A program made the position numbers and the translations under genes. The notes under the pieces were generated by a model. That model made no database searches, was not told the DNA's origin, and worked only from the letters and a program-made list of their open reading frames with translations. A stretch of 39,349 nt of DNA from Hyphomonadaceae bacterium UBA1849 (GTDB lineage: Bacteria > Pseudomonadota > Alphaproteobacteria > Caulobacterales > Hyphomonadaceae): contig DDIN01000006.1 in the NCBI GenBank assembly GCA_002338565.1, positions 302,325 through 341,673 of the forward strand, read 5' to 3'. This document shows positions 1 through 7,532 of this stretch, one piece after another. Position 1 is the stretch's first letter. Each line of letters begins with the position of its first letter.

Positions 1-139
1 CAAACTCCATCGGCGTGTAGTCATCGTTCAACAGTAAAACACGATACATAGAAGGCCGTTTCGTCTTTGCCTTTGTACGTGTCGCAATCCCTGTGTTGGG
101 ATCATCACCGTTTGACTTGTCGCCCTCACCTTCACTCAT
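1..139 (-). CDS. clpS: ATP-dependent Clp protease adaptor ClpS (N-terminal part, cut by window edge)
   Basis: ClpS hands N-end-rule substrates, and other selected proteins, to the ClpAP protease in the cytoplasm. Only the first ~46 residues are present. They consist of a hydrophilic, variable lead rich in Lys/Thr followed by the ClpS core start MYRVLLLNDDYTPMEF, which contains the conserved N-D-D-Y-T-P-M-E-F stretch that forms the substrate-binding site and the ClpA contact. I prefer the ATG at 139 because alphaproteobacterial ClpS proteins commonly begin with a short Met-Ser/Ala acidic lead. In-frame ATGs at 151 and 193 would add 4 or 18 residues, and none of the three has a strong ribosome binding site. 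The rest of the gene lies left of the window. The Bpt transferase at 20433 belongs to the same degradation pathway. Confidence 0.93.
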   Translation of the reverse strand, partial: MSEGEGDKSNGDDPNTGIATRTKAKTKRPSMYRVLLLNDDYTPMEF

Positions 140-251
140 CCGGATGGTCATGTCTGAGAGAAGGCGCGAATGTCTGAAATTCGTGTCGGTCATACTTATA
201 AGATAATATCTGTTTTCTGTATCGAAAGCCTGAAGGCAATTTAATTGCGGT

Positions 252-659
252 TCAAGCCTTTTTGACATTGTGATTGAGTTGTTCGACCCAGTGCGCAAGT
301 CTCTTGCGATTCGTGCCGAGATCGGAATAGCCCACGCGCGAACGTGAAAAAAGAATGATGCCAGCACGGCCTTCTCCCGTAGAGACGACCTCCAGATCCA
401 CGTCATCTTTGAAACGCAGCAATGGTGTGGTGCAGACGAAACTTGCCCGCTTCACGCTCTCATCACGATTTGTCGTTTGCGTGTTCTTTTGCGCTCCGAA
501 GACCTCAACAGCTCGGCTGAACAGTTCTTCGGCTGACAAATCGAAATGCGGCAGATGCTCATCCACTTCGGCCTCGGTTTCTACGCCGTCAGTGGCGAAA
601 AACGCCGAATTCGGCTTTGGCGATCGCTGAATGGTTTTGAGAGATTCTGTGCCTGACAT
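252..659 (-). CDS. DUF1499 family protein
   Basis: A 135-residue protein of unknown biochemical function. The C-terminal half carries the DUF1499 hallmark: a hydrophobic strand, then S-R-S-R-V-G-Y-S-D-L-G-T-N-R-K-R near residues 104-119, which closely fits the family's 'SRxGxSDxGxNRxR' ending. There is no clear signal peptide or membrane segment, so it is probably cytoplasmic here, although many family members are membrane-tethered. It lies on the same strand between phasin and clpS. The terminator at 705-732 separates it from the phasin, so it probably has its own promoter. Family assignment is by motif recognition; no function is claimed. Confidence 0.8.
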   Translation of the reverse strand: MSGTESLKTIQRSPKPNSAFFATDGVETEAEVDEHLPHFDLSAEELFSRAVEVFGAQKNTQTTNRDESVKRASFVCTTPLLRFKDDVDLEVVSTGEGRAGIILFSRSRVGYSDLGTNRKRLAHWVEQLNHNVKKA

Positions 660-704
660 TCTGAGAAGATAGTCAAAGTCGGCGCAGAAACAATTTCCAA
701 AATG

Positions 705-732
705 AAAAAGGCTGGCACATGGCCAGCCTTTT
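705..732 (-). terminator. Rho-independent terminator of the phasin gene
   Basis: The stem AAAAGGCTGGC (706-716) pairs perfectly with GCCAGCCTTTT (722-732) across a five-base loop. Read on the minus strand it ends in a U-run, 38 bases after the phasin stop. The A/T flanks would also allow it to act on the plus strand. Confidence 0.85.
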
Positions 733-769
733 AAGCGTTTTAGAACTGCTATTTTTCGAAAATCGAAAC

Positions 770-1210
770 TTACGCAGACTTCTGCATTATGGAGACGAAC
801 TCGCCAGCTTGCGTGTTCAGCGGAGCAGATGCTTCGCGAACGAGTGACGCAAACATGCCGGTCATCGCATTCATTTCTTCAAGGTAAGCTTCGAAAGCAG
901 ATTTCGTGAACGTCGCCTGCATTTCCATTGCTTCCTGAACGGATTGAGCACCGCCCATTGAACGAGCCGCTTCAACACCCTTCTCGAACGCGTCGCGTGA
1001 GTAAGATGCTGCGCGTGTGCCCAGCTCTTCGAGGCCTTTGGTTGTGATGCGGGAAGATTCGGCAAACGCTTCCATGTTCTTTTTCTGGAGCTCGCCAACT
1101 TCGCCCATCATTTCCATTGAGCGCTCATATGACTTTTTCATTGTCTCATTTGCAGTCGTTGAGAACGTTTCAAATGCAGTTTCGACAGTTTTTGCAGCAG
1201 ATTTAGCCAT
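770..1210 (-). CDS. Phasin family protein (polyhydroxyalkanoate granule-associated)
   Basis: Phasins are small amphipathic helical proteins that coat polyhydroxyalkanoate granules and control their number and size. The 146-residue product is almost entirely helical and Ala/Glu/Met-rich. It lacks a signal peptide and has the Phasin_2-type pattern of a central helical repeat (around E-L-Q-K-K-N-M-E-A-F-A-E-S and E-L-G-T-R-A-A-S-Y-S). The ATG at 1210 follows an AAGGA ribosome site (1219-1223) with an 8-base spacer. A good promoter (1243-1271) and two palindromes sit upstream, and a strong terminator follows, so it is a monocistronic, probably strongly and conditionally expressed gene. The acetoacetyl-CoA synthetase at 13705-15699 fits the same storage-carbon theme. 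No phaC, phaR or other pha gene lies in the window. Confidence 0.88.
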   Translation of the reverse strand: MAKSAAKTVETAFETFSTTANETMKKSYERSMEMMGEVGELQKKNMEAFAESSRITTKGLEELGTRAASYSRDAFEKGVEAARSMGGAQSVQEAMEMQATFTKSAFEAYLEEMNAMTGMFASLVREASAPLNTQAGEFVSIMQKSA

Positions 1211-1242
1211 CAGTATTGTCCTTCGCCTCTGGGGGTGTTCAC

Positions 1243-1271
1243 TATATAGCTCACCTTGTGAGCAATTGCAA
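1243..1271 (-). promoter_or_regulatory. Sigma70-type promoter of the phasin gene with an internal palindrome
   Basis: On the minus strand TTGCAA (1271-1266) and TATATA (1248-1243) are separated by exactly 17 bases. The spacer contains the perfect inverted repeat GCTCAC-AAG-GTGAGC (1249-1263), positioned where a bound repressor would block RNA polymerase. The predicted transcript starts about 25 bases before the phasin ATG. Confidence 0.65.
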
Positions 1272-1277
1272 CATTTT

Positions 1278-1292
1278 TTGTGCGCTGCACAA
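1278..1292. promoter_or_regulatory. Candidate PhaR-type operator upstream of the phasin gene
   Basis: TTGTGC-GCT-GCACAA is a perfect inverted repeat. Its core TGC-N3-GCA resembles the TGC-N3/4-GCA palindromes described for PhaR, the repressor of phasin genes in Paracoccus and Rhodobacter. It lies just upstream of the -35 box. The assignment to PhaR is an inference from motif and neighbour. Confidence 0.5.
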
Positions 1293-1418
1293 TTAATGGC
1301 TAAGTATGGTTAATGTTCCACAATGGAAATCTGTGAATTTCCCAACGAAAGTGGACACGGCATTAACGAATAAGAAAGTCACCTAACGCACACTCCAGCT
1401 GTCTTAGAAGGAGCTAGC

Positions 1419-2384
1419 TTGACCATGGCCCCAACACTTCCGAGCGTATTTTACCGGAGTTTTGCAGCATTTATCGCATTGATCGCAGCCGTCTGCGTGA
1501 TGTCTCTGCAGTCTCATGCTGATGACCGCTATGCCAGTATCGTGATCGATATGGGCTCAGGACAGGTATTGCATGACCGTTTCGCTGACTCTCCGCGTTA
1601 CCCTGCCTCGCTGACGAAAGTCATGACGCTCTATATGGTGTTCAATGCGCTCGATAATGGCGAACTGACACTGGATGAGCAGCTTCCGGTCTCACGACGC
1701 GCATCACAGGCGCCGCCATCCCGTCTTGGCCTCGCACCTGGGGATACAATCTCTGTGCAGGACGCAATTCTCGCGCTGGTCACCAAGTCTGCAAATGATG
1801 TTGCTGTCGTGGTCGCAGAACGTCTGGGTGGATCTGAATCGCGCTTTGCTGCACTGATGACAGTTCAGGCGCGCGCTCTGGGCATGCAGAACACACGCTT
1901 CTACAACGCACACGGCCTTCCTGATACGCGCCAGATCTCTACGGCCCGCGATCTTGCCATTCTCGCGCAGAGCATGATGGAAGATCACCCAAACCATTAC
2001 GCGTATTTCGCGACACAGGAATTCCGCTACCGTTCGACAACTTATCGCAATCACAACCGCCTGCTTGGCGTTGTGCCGGGCGTTGACGGCATTAAAACCG
2101 GCTATACGCGCGCATCTGGCTATAACCTTATGGCTACAGCGCAACGTGACGGAAATCGCGTCATTGCGGTGATGCTGGGGGGCGCGACATCCCGCGCGCG
2201 CAATACCCACGTCACCGAACTGCTAGAAGCGGCGTTCACGGCCATTGATATGACTGGACCTGCAGAGCCAGACCTGCGTACGCGCATTGCGTTTCAGGCG
2301 ATCCAGTTCCCTGACAGCGAAAACACAGTGACAGCGCTCGCTAACACGCTCCAGCTTGAACAAGGTTCGGCAGGCGGCGAATAA
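1419..2384 (+). CDS. D-alanyl-D-alanine carboxypeptidase, peptidase family S11 (penicillin-binding protein, DacA/DacD type)
   Basis: A periplasmic serine enzyme that trims the terminal D-Ala from peptidoglycan pentapeptides. All three penicillin-binding motifs are visible: S-L-T-K (Ser64, Lys67), S-A-N (124-126) and K-T-G (226-228). Residues ~12-34 are a hydrophobic signal segment ending S-H-A-D, so export with cleavage after Ala34 is likely. At 321 residues it lacks the long C-terminal beta domain plus membrane anchor of classical PBP5, so it is a short S11 member. AGAAGGAG (1406-1413) is 5 bases from the TTG at 1419 and 11 from the ATG at 1425. The TTG start has the better spacing, and either start gives the same mature protein. 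A terminator follows at 2409-2437, so the gene is probably transcribed alone. Confidence 0.9.
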   Translation: MTMAPTLPSVFYRSFAAFIALIAAVCVMSLQSHADDRYASIVIDMGSGQVLHDRFADSPRYPASLTKVMTLYMVFNALDNGELTLDEQLPVSRRASQAPPSRLGLAPGDTISVQDAILALVTKSANDVAVVVAERLGGSESRFAALMTVQARALGMQNTRFYNAHGLPDTRQISTARDLAILAQSMMEDHPNHYAYFATQEFRYRSTTYRNHNRLLGVVPGVDGIKTGYTRASGYNLMATAQRDGNRVIAVMLGGATSRARNTHVTELLEAAFTAIDMTGPAEPDLRTRIAFQAIQFPDSENTVTALANTLQLEQGSAGGE

Positions 2385-2408
2385 CGACCCTCACAATCGG
2401 TCACACAG

Positions 2409-2437
2409 AAAAAGCCGGGCTCAGCTCCGGCTTTTTT
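2409..2437 (+). terminator. Rho-independent terminator after the S11 carboxypeptidase gene
   Basis: AAAAGCCGG (2410-2418) pairs with CCGGCTTTT (2427-2435), and a T-run extends to 2437. It lies 25 bases after the stop codon. Confidence 0.88.
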
Positions 2438-2531
2438 CATATCCGCATAAATTCCGGTGGAAGAGCTTTCCCTCAGACTCGCAAATCCCCGGTGAACGCG
2501 TCATGATTTCGCCAACAGGCGGAGTGATTCG

Positions 2532-4910
2532 ATGCCAGAACTGACAAATAACGAAACAACCGGCGCAGACTGGGCAACTGAAAGCCTGTCCAGCGGGGCA
2601 GTGCTTCTCGCGCGCGATCCAGAGTTTGATGCAAACTGCATCACGGAATCTCCGGAATGGGCGGACTATATTCTGACGCTTTCCGGTGCGCCGATCTCTG
2701 AGGATGAGCGCGCGCAATATCTCTCAGCCATTCAAAACCGTCTCATCTCTCCACTTGCGCCCTTTTTTGCCGTCCGCCTGCGCTCTGATGCGCCAGCAAT
2801 GCCGCTGACAAACGACGCGCTAGAGCATCTGGTGTCAGAACGTCTGGCGAATGCGTTGAAGGCAGACCTTCTGCGGACAGCCGCCTACGAACTTGAAGAG
2901 CTTGGTCCGGCTCCGCGTGACCCTGAAATCGCTGAGGCGCTTCAGCAGGGCCTAAGCATTGATCTTCTTGAACGCGCACTCGCCCATCCTGAAGGTATTC
3001 GCGGCGCGGTGGCGGCGCTGCATGAGACGATTTCCGAGGAATCCCTCATGGAAACGCCGGTATTTGCTGTCTCAGAGGCAGGCCCGGACGTGCTTCCGGA
3101 ACTGTCCCGTTACTTCCGCGCGGGCAATGATATCATTCTGAAACGCGATCTGTCTTCGGAAACGGACGCTATGTGCGCGCTGGCGCTGAACCTTTCCTCG
3201 TGCATTTTCGACGGCCAGCTCGATACAGGCCTGATCGAGGGTGCCCTTGCTGTCCCTGCCCGTCTGGCCGCTGAAATCGGCACAGGGGAGCTGCCGCTTC
3301 TGGTTTGCGGCCTTGGCGATGCGCTGATCAAACTCGGAAAAGGCGGATCAACCGAAACACGCATCGAGGCAAGCGTATCGCTTCTCGAACAGATCAAAGC
3401 TGTCTGTGCAAATATGAGCGACATAGACATCAATCTGAGCTTCGAACTGGTGACACCTGAAGTGCTCCAGCACTTTGAATGCCTCTGCAATGGCATCAAC
3501 CTGTTCCACCTGAACACAGAAGCGCCAATTCTGAATGACGCTCAGGTCAATGTATTGCGCGACGGCGTTGCTGCGGCGAGCCCTCAGCTCCTGCCTGCTT
3601 TTGAGCGAACCCTCGCTAATCTGTATTCTCTGGAAAAAGCGCCAGGCGTGGACCGTGAGCGCCTGATGGCACGCGGCCTGTCAGGCGAAACAATCGACAC
3701 GATCGAGACTCACCTGTCAGAAGGTTTGACACTTCGTCAGGCGACATCTCGCTGGGTGCTTGGCGATGAGGTCATTTTAAAAGAATTGAAGCTACCCGCG
3801 GACCTGCTCGACGAAGAAGATCCTTCAATTCTGAAGAATATGGGCTTCTCCCGAAAAGATATTGATGCAGCGGATAAGCACCTTGCCTCCGCAATAACGC
3901 GCACATTCATTCCGCTTCTGCAACAATCAGGTATCGATCTGGTTGAGAGCTCTGAAGACGAGCTGGCCTGGGCCTATGCAGTGAGCAAGGAATTTGGCGA
4001 CATATCAACAGGCTTCGCCATTGATTTCGATTCCGAAACGATCTCAACGACTGTGCCGGACGCACTGTCTGCAATTGAAGGCTCTTCGCTCGTTTTGTCT
4101 GCGAGCAGCGCGGATTTGAAGCGCCGGGAAGACGCTGCGCGTCGCATCAACAGCATTCTCGATATGATCGAGGACAGCCGCGAAGCTGAGGAAAACTACC
4201 GTCCGGAAGCCGAACCTGCGCCAGAACCATACTTTGCGCAGGGCGAGGCCGGACGTGCGCGCCGCTTACGCCTGCCTGACCGCCGCAAAGGCTATATTCA
4301 GAAGTCTACAGTCGGCGGCCATAAGGTCTATCTGCACACGGGCGAGTTCGAAAATGGCGAGCTGGGCGAGATCTTCATTGATATGCACAAGGAAGGCGCC
4401 GCTTTCCGCTCTCTGATGAACAATTTCGCCATCGCGATCTCTATCGGCCTGCAATATGGCGTCCCGCTTGAAGAGTTTGTGGAGGCCTTCGTCTATACGC
4501 GCTTCGACCCGGCTGGCGAGGTCACCGGCAACGACTCAATCAAGCGCGCCACATCCATTCTGGACTATATCTTCCGCGAACTTGCTGTCTCATATCTCGG
4601 ACGGGAAGATTTGGCAGAGCTCTCTGAAGGCCAGTCACATGACGGCCTCGGACGCGGCCTGAAAGACGATGTATTCACCTTCCCTGCAGAAGCGGCACAG
4701 ATCGTCTCCAAAGGCTTCAGCCGTGGCCAGCTGCCGGACAATATCGTCATTCTGGATAAGCGCCGTAATCGCGACGAAGACGGTGAAGACGAAGAAGCTT
4801 ATCTGGGTGAACCTTGCCCGTCCTGTGGTCATTTTACCCTGACGGCTGAAGGTGATGAAATCGTCTGCGGAGCATGCGGCCTCAAGGGAGAAGATAACCG
4901 GACCAGCTGA
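2532..4910 (+). CDS. NrdJ-derived protein: degenerate B12-dependent ribonucleotide reductase-like region with intact TSCPD domain and C-terminal Zn-ribbon
   Basis: A 792-residue protein whose last third is nearly indistinguishable in style from the C-terminus of class II ribonucleotide reductase (NrdJ). R-K-G-Y-I-Q-K starts at ~residue 583, followed by the TSCPD-type domain (about 590-700; F-I-D-M-H-K-E-G-A-A-F-R-S-L-M-N-N-F) and a CPSC...CGAC zinc-ribbon/redox tail (about 761-782). Upstream, residues ~370-450 still follow NrdJ's helical region, as in A-P-G-V-D-R-E-R-L and N-M-G-F-S-R-K-D-I-D-A-A. The part before that aligns only loosely. I cannot find the N-P-C-S-E or P-T-G-T-I-G active-site motifs, and the protein is ~400 residues shorter than alphaproteobacterial NrdJ (~1200). 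It therefore seems unable to catalyse ribonucleotide reduction and may be a regulator or partner of NrdJ. The frame is open throughout with ordinary codon use, so it is not an obvious pseudogene. A GGAG lies a few bases before the ATG. Homology is judged from memory of NrdJ sequences. Confidence 0.8.
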   Translation: MPELTNNETTGADWATESLSSGAVLLARDPEFDANCITESPEWADYILTLSGAPISEDERAQYLSAIQNRLISPLAPFFAVRLRSDAPAMPLTNDALEHLVSERLANALKADLLRTAAYELEELGPAPRDPEIAEALQQGLSIDLLERALAHPEGIRGAVAALHETISEESLMETPVFAVSEAGPDVLPELSRYFRAGNDIILKRDLSSETDAMCALALNLSSCIFDGQLDTGLIEGALAVPARLAAEIGTGELPLLVCGLGDALIKLGKGGSTETRIEASVSLLEQIKAVCANMSDIDINLSFELVTPEVLQHFECLCNGINLFHLNTEAPILNDAQVNVLRDGVAAASPQLLPAFERTLANLYSLEKAPGVDRERLMARGLSGETIDTIETHLSEGLTLRQATSRWVLGDEVILKELKLPADLLDEEDPSILKNMGFSRKDIDAADKHLASAITRTFIPLLQQSGIDLVESSEDELAWAYAVSKEFGDISTGFAIDFDSETISTTVPDALSAIEGSSLVLSASSADLKRREDAARRINSILDMIEDSREAEENYRPEAEPAPEPYFAQGEAGRARRLRLPDRRKGYIQKSTVGGHKVYLHTGEFENGELGEIFIDMHKEGAAFRSLMNNFAIAISIGLQYGVPLEEFVEAFVYTRFDPAGEVTGNDSIKRATSILDYIFRELAVSYLGREDLAELSEGQSHDGLGRGLKDDVFTFPAEAAQIVSKGFSRGQLPDNIVILDKRRNRDEDGEDEEAYLGEPCPSCGHFTLTAEGDEIVCGACGLKGEDNRTS

Positions 4911-4920
4911 TCCGGTTATC
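4893..4920. terminator. Inverted repeat overlapping the stop of the NrdJ-like gene
   Basis: GATAACCGGA (4893-4902) and TCCGGTTATC (4911-4920) form a perfect 10-bp stem with an 8-base loop that contains the gene's stop codon. No T-run follows. It sits between convergent genes and could be a bidirectional terminator or an mRNA 3'-end stabiliser. Confidence 0.5.
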
Positions 4921-4929
4921 TCTCGAGAT

Positions 4930-5517
4930 CTAGCCTACAGCCGGGCTACCCGGCAGGTCCATGGATTGGATGATGTCGCCGACGCTGGAATGCAGCGCAT
5001 CGTAATAATGCAGTTCAGGCGCCAGGAAGACGACCAGATGCAGCTGATCTCCTACTGGAATAGCCGCAGCGTCACCCTTGATATTCAACCCATTTTCCCA
5101 TTTTCCGGACAGGGCGAACTCAATGCCGGAATGCCCGTCGATTGTCGTCGGACGGATACTGTCAGCTTCCATTGTGGTGTAGCCAATAGACGTCAGGCTG
5201 TTGGTCACCAGTTCGACAATTTCCAGCTCACTAGAGCCCGTTGAATAGAACGGACGCTCCACGCCGCGCGCAGCACGAATAAGGCTGTCACCATCATCAA
5301 GCGTGACGAAGTGAACGCGGTTCAGGAAGAACCCGTCCTGCGTCACATATCCGCCTTCCATCGCGGGATTGTGCGCAGGTGGCCAATAAGACCAGTCCTC
5401 ACTCAGATTGACCGTAAACTCTGCGTCAGGCGCAAATTGCCCGGCTGGCGCCACAGAAGGCATAGCAACACATGCAGAAAGCGCGGCGGCTGCGCCAATC
5501 ACCAGTAATTTTTTCAT
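4930..5517 (-). CDS. Putative lipoprotein of unknown function
   Basis: A 195-residue exported protein. The N-terminus is a short lipoprotein signal (Lys-Lys, hydrophobic run, then lipobox L-S-A-C with Cys16), so the mature protein should be lipid-anchored. The remainder has no motif I recognise. It is a mixed alpha/beta sequence with W-S-Y-W-P and an E-F-A-L-S-G-K-W strand, and could be a small beta-sandwich or SRPBCC-like fold, but that is a guess. It starts 4 bases downstream of the M48 metalloprotease stop on the same strand, which suggests co-transcription with that protease lipoprotein and the broken exported-protein gene before it. Confidence 0.72.
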   Translation of the reverse strand: MKKLLVIGAAAALSACVAMPSVAPAGQFAPDAEFTVNLSEDWSYWPPAHNPAMEGGYVTQDGFFLNRVHFVTLDDGDSLIRAARGVERPFYSTGSSELEIVELVTNSLTSIGYTTMEADSIRPTTIDGHSGIEFALSGKWENGLNIKGDAAAIPVGDQLHLVVFLAPELHYYDALHSSVGDIIQSMDLPGSPAVG

Positions 5518-5521
5518 GTCC

Positions 5522-6700
5522 TTACCCCCTTAGATCTTCAATCAGTCTTTCAACCAGCGCAGCGTCTGCTGCATCCGGCGCGCGTGAAAGATACGCCTCA
5601 TAAGCATCTGCCGCGCTTTGGTTCTGGCCGTTGGCCCGTTCAATTTCTGCTAGTCCACGCCAGGACAGAGCCGGCGCATCACCATGTTCGATAGATGTCA
5701 GGAATGCCTCTCTTGCGAGCCCCTGATCGCCTTCCTCGTCGCGAAGGGCCAGAATCCGCCCTCTGGCGTATTCCAGAACGCCCATATCCGTCTCAAGCGC
5801 ACTCAGGCGCTCAATGAGGTGAAGCGTCCGCTCTGGGTCACGACGCACAATCTCATCGTCCAGCCAGTCCTGCAGGAAGGGCCGGATCATCGCACGATAC
5901 GCGACGGGGTCAGTGTCCACCGGCACAAACTCGGCTGCACGCATATTCAACTCACCGATGCGATCTTCCACGCCCGGGTGGGTATCGAAGAAGCCCGTAT
6001 TTCCGGCCGAGCGGCGACGTCTGTCAAAACCACTCGCCTCCAGCTCATCTTGCAGGTTCTGCCAGATCAGGCTTGCTGACCCGGCATTGTAACCGGCCCC
6101 AGCCATGTAACGCATGCCTTTGATATCGGCTTCAGTCTCTTTTTCACGAGAGAATGACAGGAAACCGCCTGCCGCCGCGAGGTCGCCGAGCGCCATCGGC
6201 CCGCCAACCGCGCCGACCGCAACACCCAGCACCATGCCAGTCACGCGCGCATTGCGTGCCGCACCCAGCATTTCGAGCGTGTGGTTTTCTTCAAAGTGCA
6301 CGAACTCGTGTGCCAGTACCGCCGCCAGCTGGGATTCATCCTCCGCACGAAGCAGGAGGCCGGTATAAACCGCTGACATGCCATTCGGCGCCATGAAGGC
6401 GTTGAACTCGGCATTGCGTACAACATAAACGTTCAGGTCATCACAGTGATCACCGGAAACGTTGCATAAGACGCCGGAAACGAAGCCTGCCAGCTCAGGA
6501 TCGTCCACGACTGATCCTGAGCGGCGCAAATCTGCTTCTGCATTGTCCATCTGATACCAGAGGCTCGCCTCGGTGGATGTCAGATCACTTGGACGGTCAC
6601 CCGCCGCACGCGTACCATAATCAGTGGACGCACACGCCGATAGAAGAGCAGCAGAAGCAAGAAGCCAGCGCCTGTGACGCCAGATCTTACTGTCCAGCAA
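5522..6700 (-). CDS. M48 family metalloprotease lipoprotein with C-terminal TPR-like region (BepA/LoiP-like)
   Basis: A zinc protease of the cell envelope; relatives such as BepA and LoiP act in outer-membrane quality control. H-E-F-V-H (His131, Glu132, His135) is the HExxH zinc motif, and E-T-E-A-D (about 188-192) supplies the third ligand region. Residues 11-22 are a hydrophobic segment ending L-L-S-A-C, a lipobox with Cys22. The last ~130 residues are helical and repeat-like (A-L-S-W-R-G-L-A-E-I-E, then A-A-D-A-Y-E-A-Y-L), resembling tetratricopeptide repeats. The start is TTG at 6700, preceded by a GGGGA ribosome site, and it overlaps the end of the upstream gene by 14 bases. Family assignment is firm; the substrate is unknown. 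Confidence 0.87.
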   Translation of the reverse strand: MLDSKIWRHRRWLLASAALLSACASTDYGTRAAGDRPSDLTSTEASLWYQMDNAEADLRRSGSVVDDPELAGFVSGVLCNVSGDHCDDLNVYVVRNAEFNAFMAPNGMSAVYTGLLLRAEDESQLAAVLAHEFVHFEENHTLEMLGAARNARVTGMVLGVAVGAVGGPMALGDLAAAGGFLSFSREKETEADIKGMRYMAGAGYNAGSASLIWQNLQDELEASGFDRRRRSAGNTGFFDTHPGVEDRIGELNMRAAEFVPVDTDPVAYRAMIRPFLQDWLDDEIVRRDPERTLHLIERLSALETDMGVLEYARGRILALRDEEGDQGLAREAFLTSIEHGDAPALSWRGLAEIERANGQNQSAADAYEAYLSRAPDAADAALVERLIEDLRG

Positions 6701-7358
6701 GGCTCATTCCCCGCATCAGATTTGAAACGATGTTCTGGGACTCACCGACATCGCGCGGGTCGCCAAACATATGGATTGCTGTGTTCGTCAGATCACCGGT
6801 TTCCATGTCGAATGTAGAAAAGCGGCTGAAGCGCACATTGTTGGACGGCGGCACATAGCCTGTCACCGTGCCCACAGCGACAGCCATGAGGAAGACGCCG
6901 CTGCTCTCAATCTGTGAGTAATGATCGACGAACAGAACTTCATCAATATCGCTCTCGCCGCGAAGCAGTGAAACGCTATCGCCCAGAGACAAATCGGTAT
7001 TGTTGAAGCCGTTACCCTCTTTATGAGGGATATGCATGCTGAGAGAGGCCGTAACCAGCTCCTGCAGCAGCATAAGCTGTTCGATGTCGTCAGACGTATC
7101 CTCTGACGTCTCGTAAGACATGAATGAGTGGCCGTTTGCCGTGAGCTGGTCGCTCACATGCGACTCAAAGTTCAGACGCGCAGCGTCAGATCAGTCCGCA
7201 CGAGGCTCTGCCCCGCCGGTGGTGATAAATACAACTTCAGCGTTTGGCGGCATCACCAGATAGTCAGCAGCCTCGGCAGCGTCCTGCGCGTTAGCAAGCG
7301 GTGAAAGTGCCAGCATGCCACCGAAAACCATGCCGGAAATAATAGAAACTTTGCCCAT
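6687..7358 (-). pseudogene. Exported protein of unknown function, interrupted by an in-frame TGA at codon 56
   Basis: The ATG at 7358 has a strong AAGGGGG site and begins a clear signal peptide (hydrophobic run ending S-P-L-A-N-A, cleavage near residue 24). The frame meets TGA at 7193-7191 and then continues open in the same frame to the stop at 6687, giving 224 codons in total. The text on both sides of the TGA reads as one protein (...A-E-P-R-A-D | S-D-A-A-R-L-N-F-E...). The downstream 156-codon piece on its own would start at GTG 7157 without a ribosome site or a signal peptide. One base change (TGG to TGA, or CGA to TGA) explains the break. It could be a real nonsense mutation, a sequencing error, or readthrough. 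The 3' end overlaps the M48 gene by 14 bases, which suggests translational coupling in the intact ancestor. The function is not recognised. Confidence 0.75.
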
Positions 7359-7471
7359 AAGTTTCCCCCTTAGATTGTTTCAGAAGGAAATTAGGGCTCA
7401 GAATATGAACATGGTCAAGAACAAATTTACTGTCTTTACTGGGCAAAGGTCTCTACCTGCTAATCATAGCA

Positions 7472-7506
7472 AAAAAGCCGCTCCGGAATTTCCGGAACGG
7501 CTTTTT
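7472..7506. terminator. Bidirectional terminator after the MarR gene
   Basis: AAAAAGCCG-C-TCCGGAA pairs with TTCCGGA-A-CGGCTTTTT, a long stem with one internal mismatch. On the minus strand it lies 27 bases beyond the MarR stop and ends in a T-run. Confidence 0.85.
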
Positions 7507-7532
7507 GAAACCTGAAAAGGTCTGGTCAGAGA

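Noticed and set aside
7191..7193. TGA in the broken exported-protein gene as a selenocysteine codon
   Set aside because: No sign of a SECIS-like hairpin immediately downstream that I can support, and the protein is not a known selenoprotein family; nonsense mutation or sequencing error is simpler.
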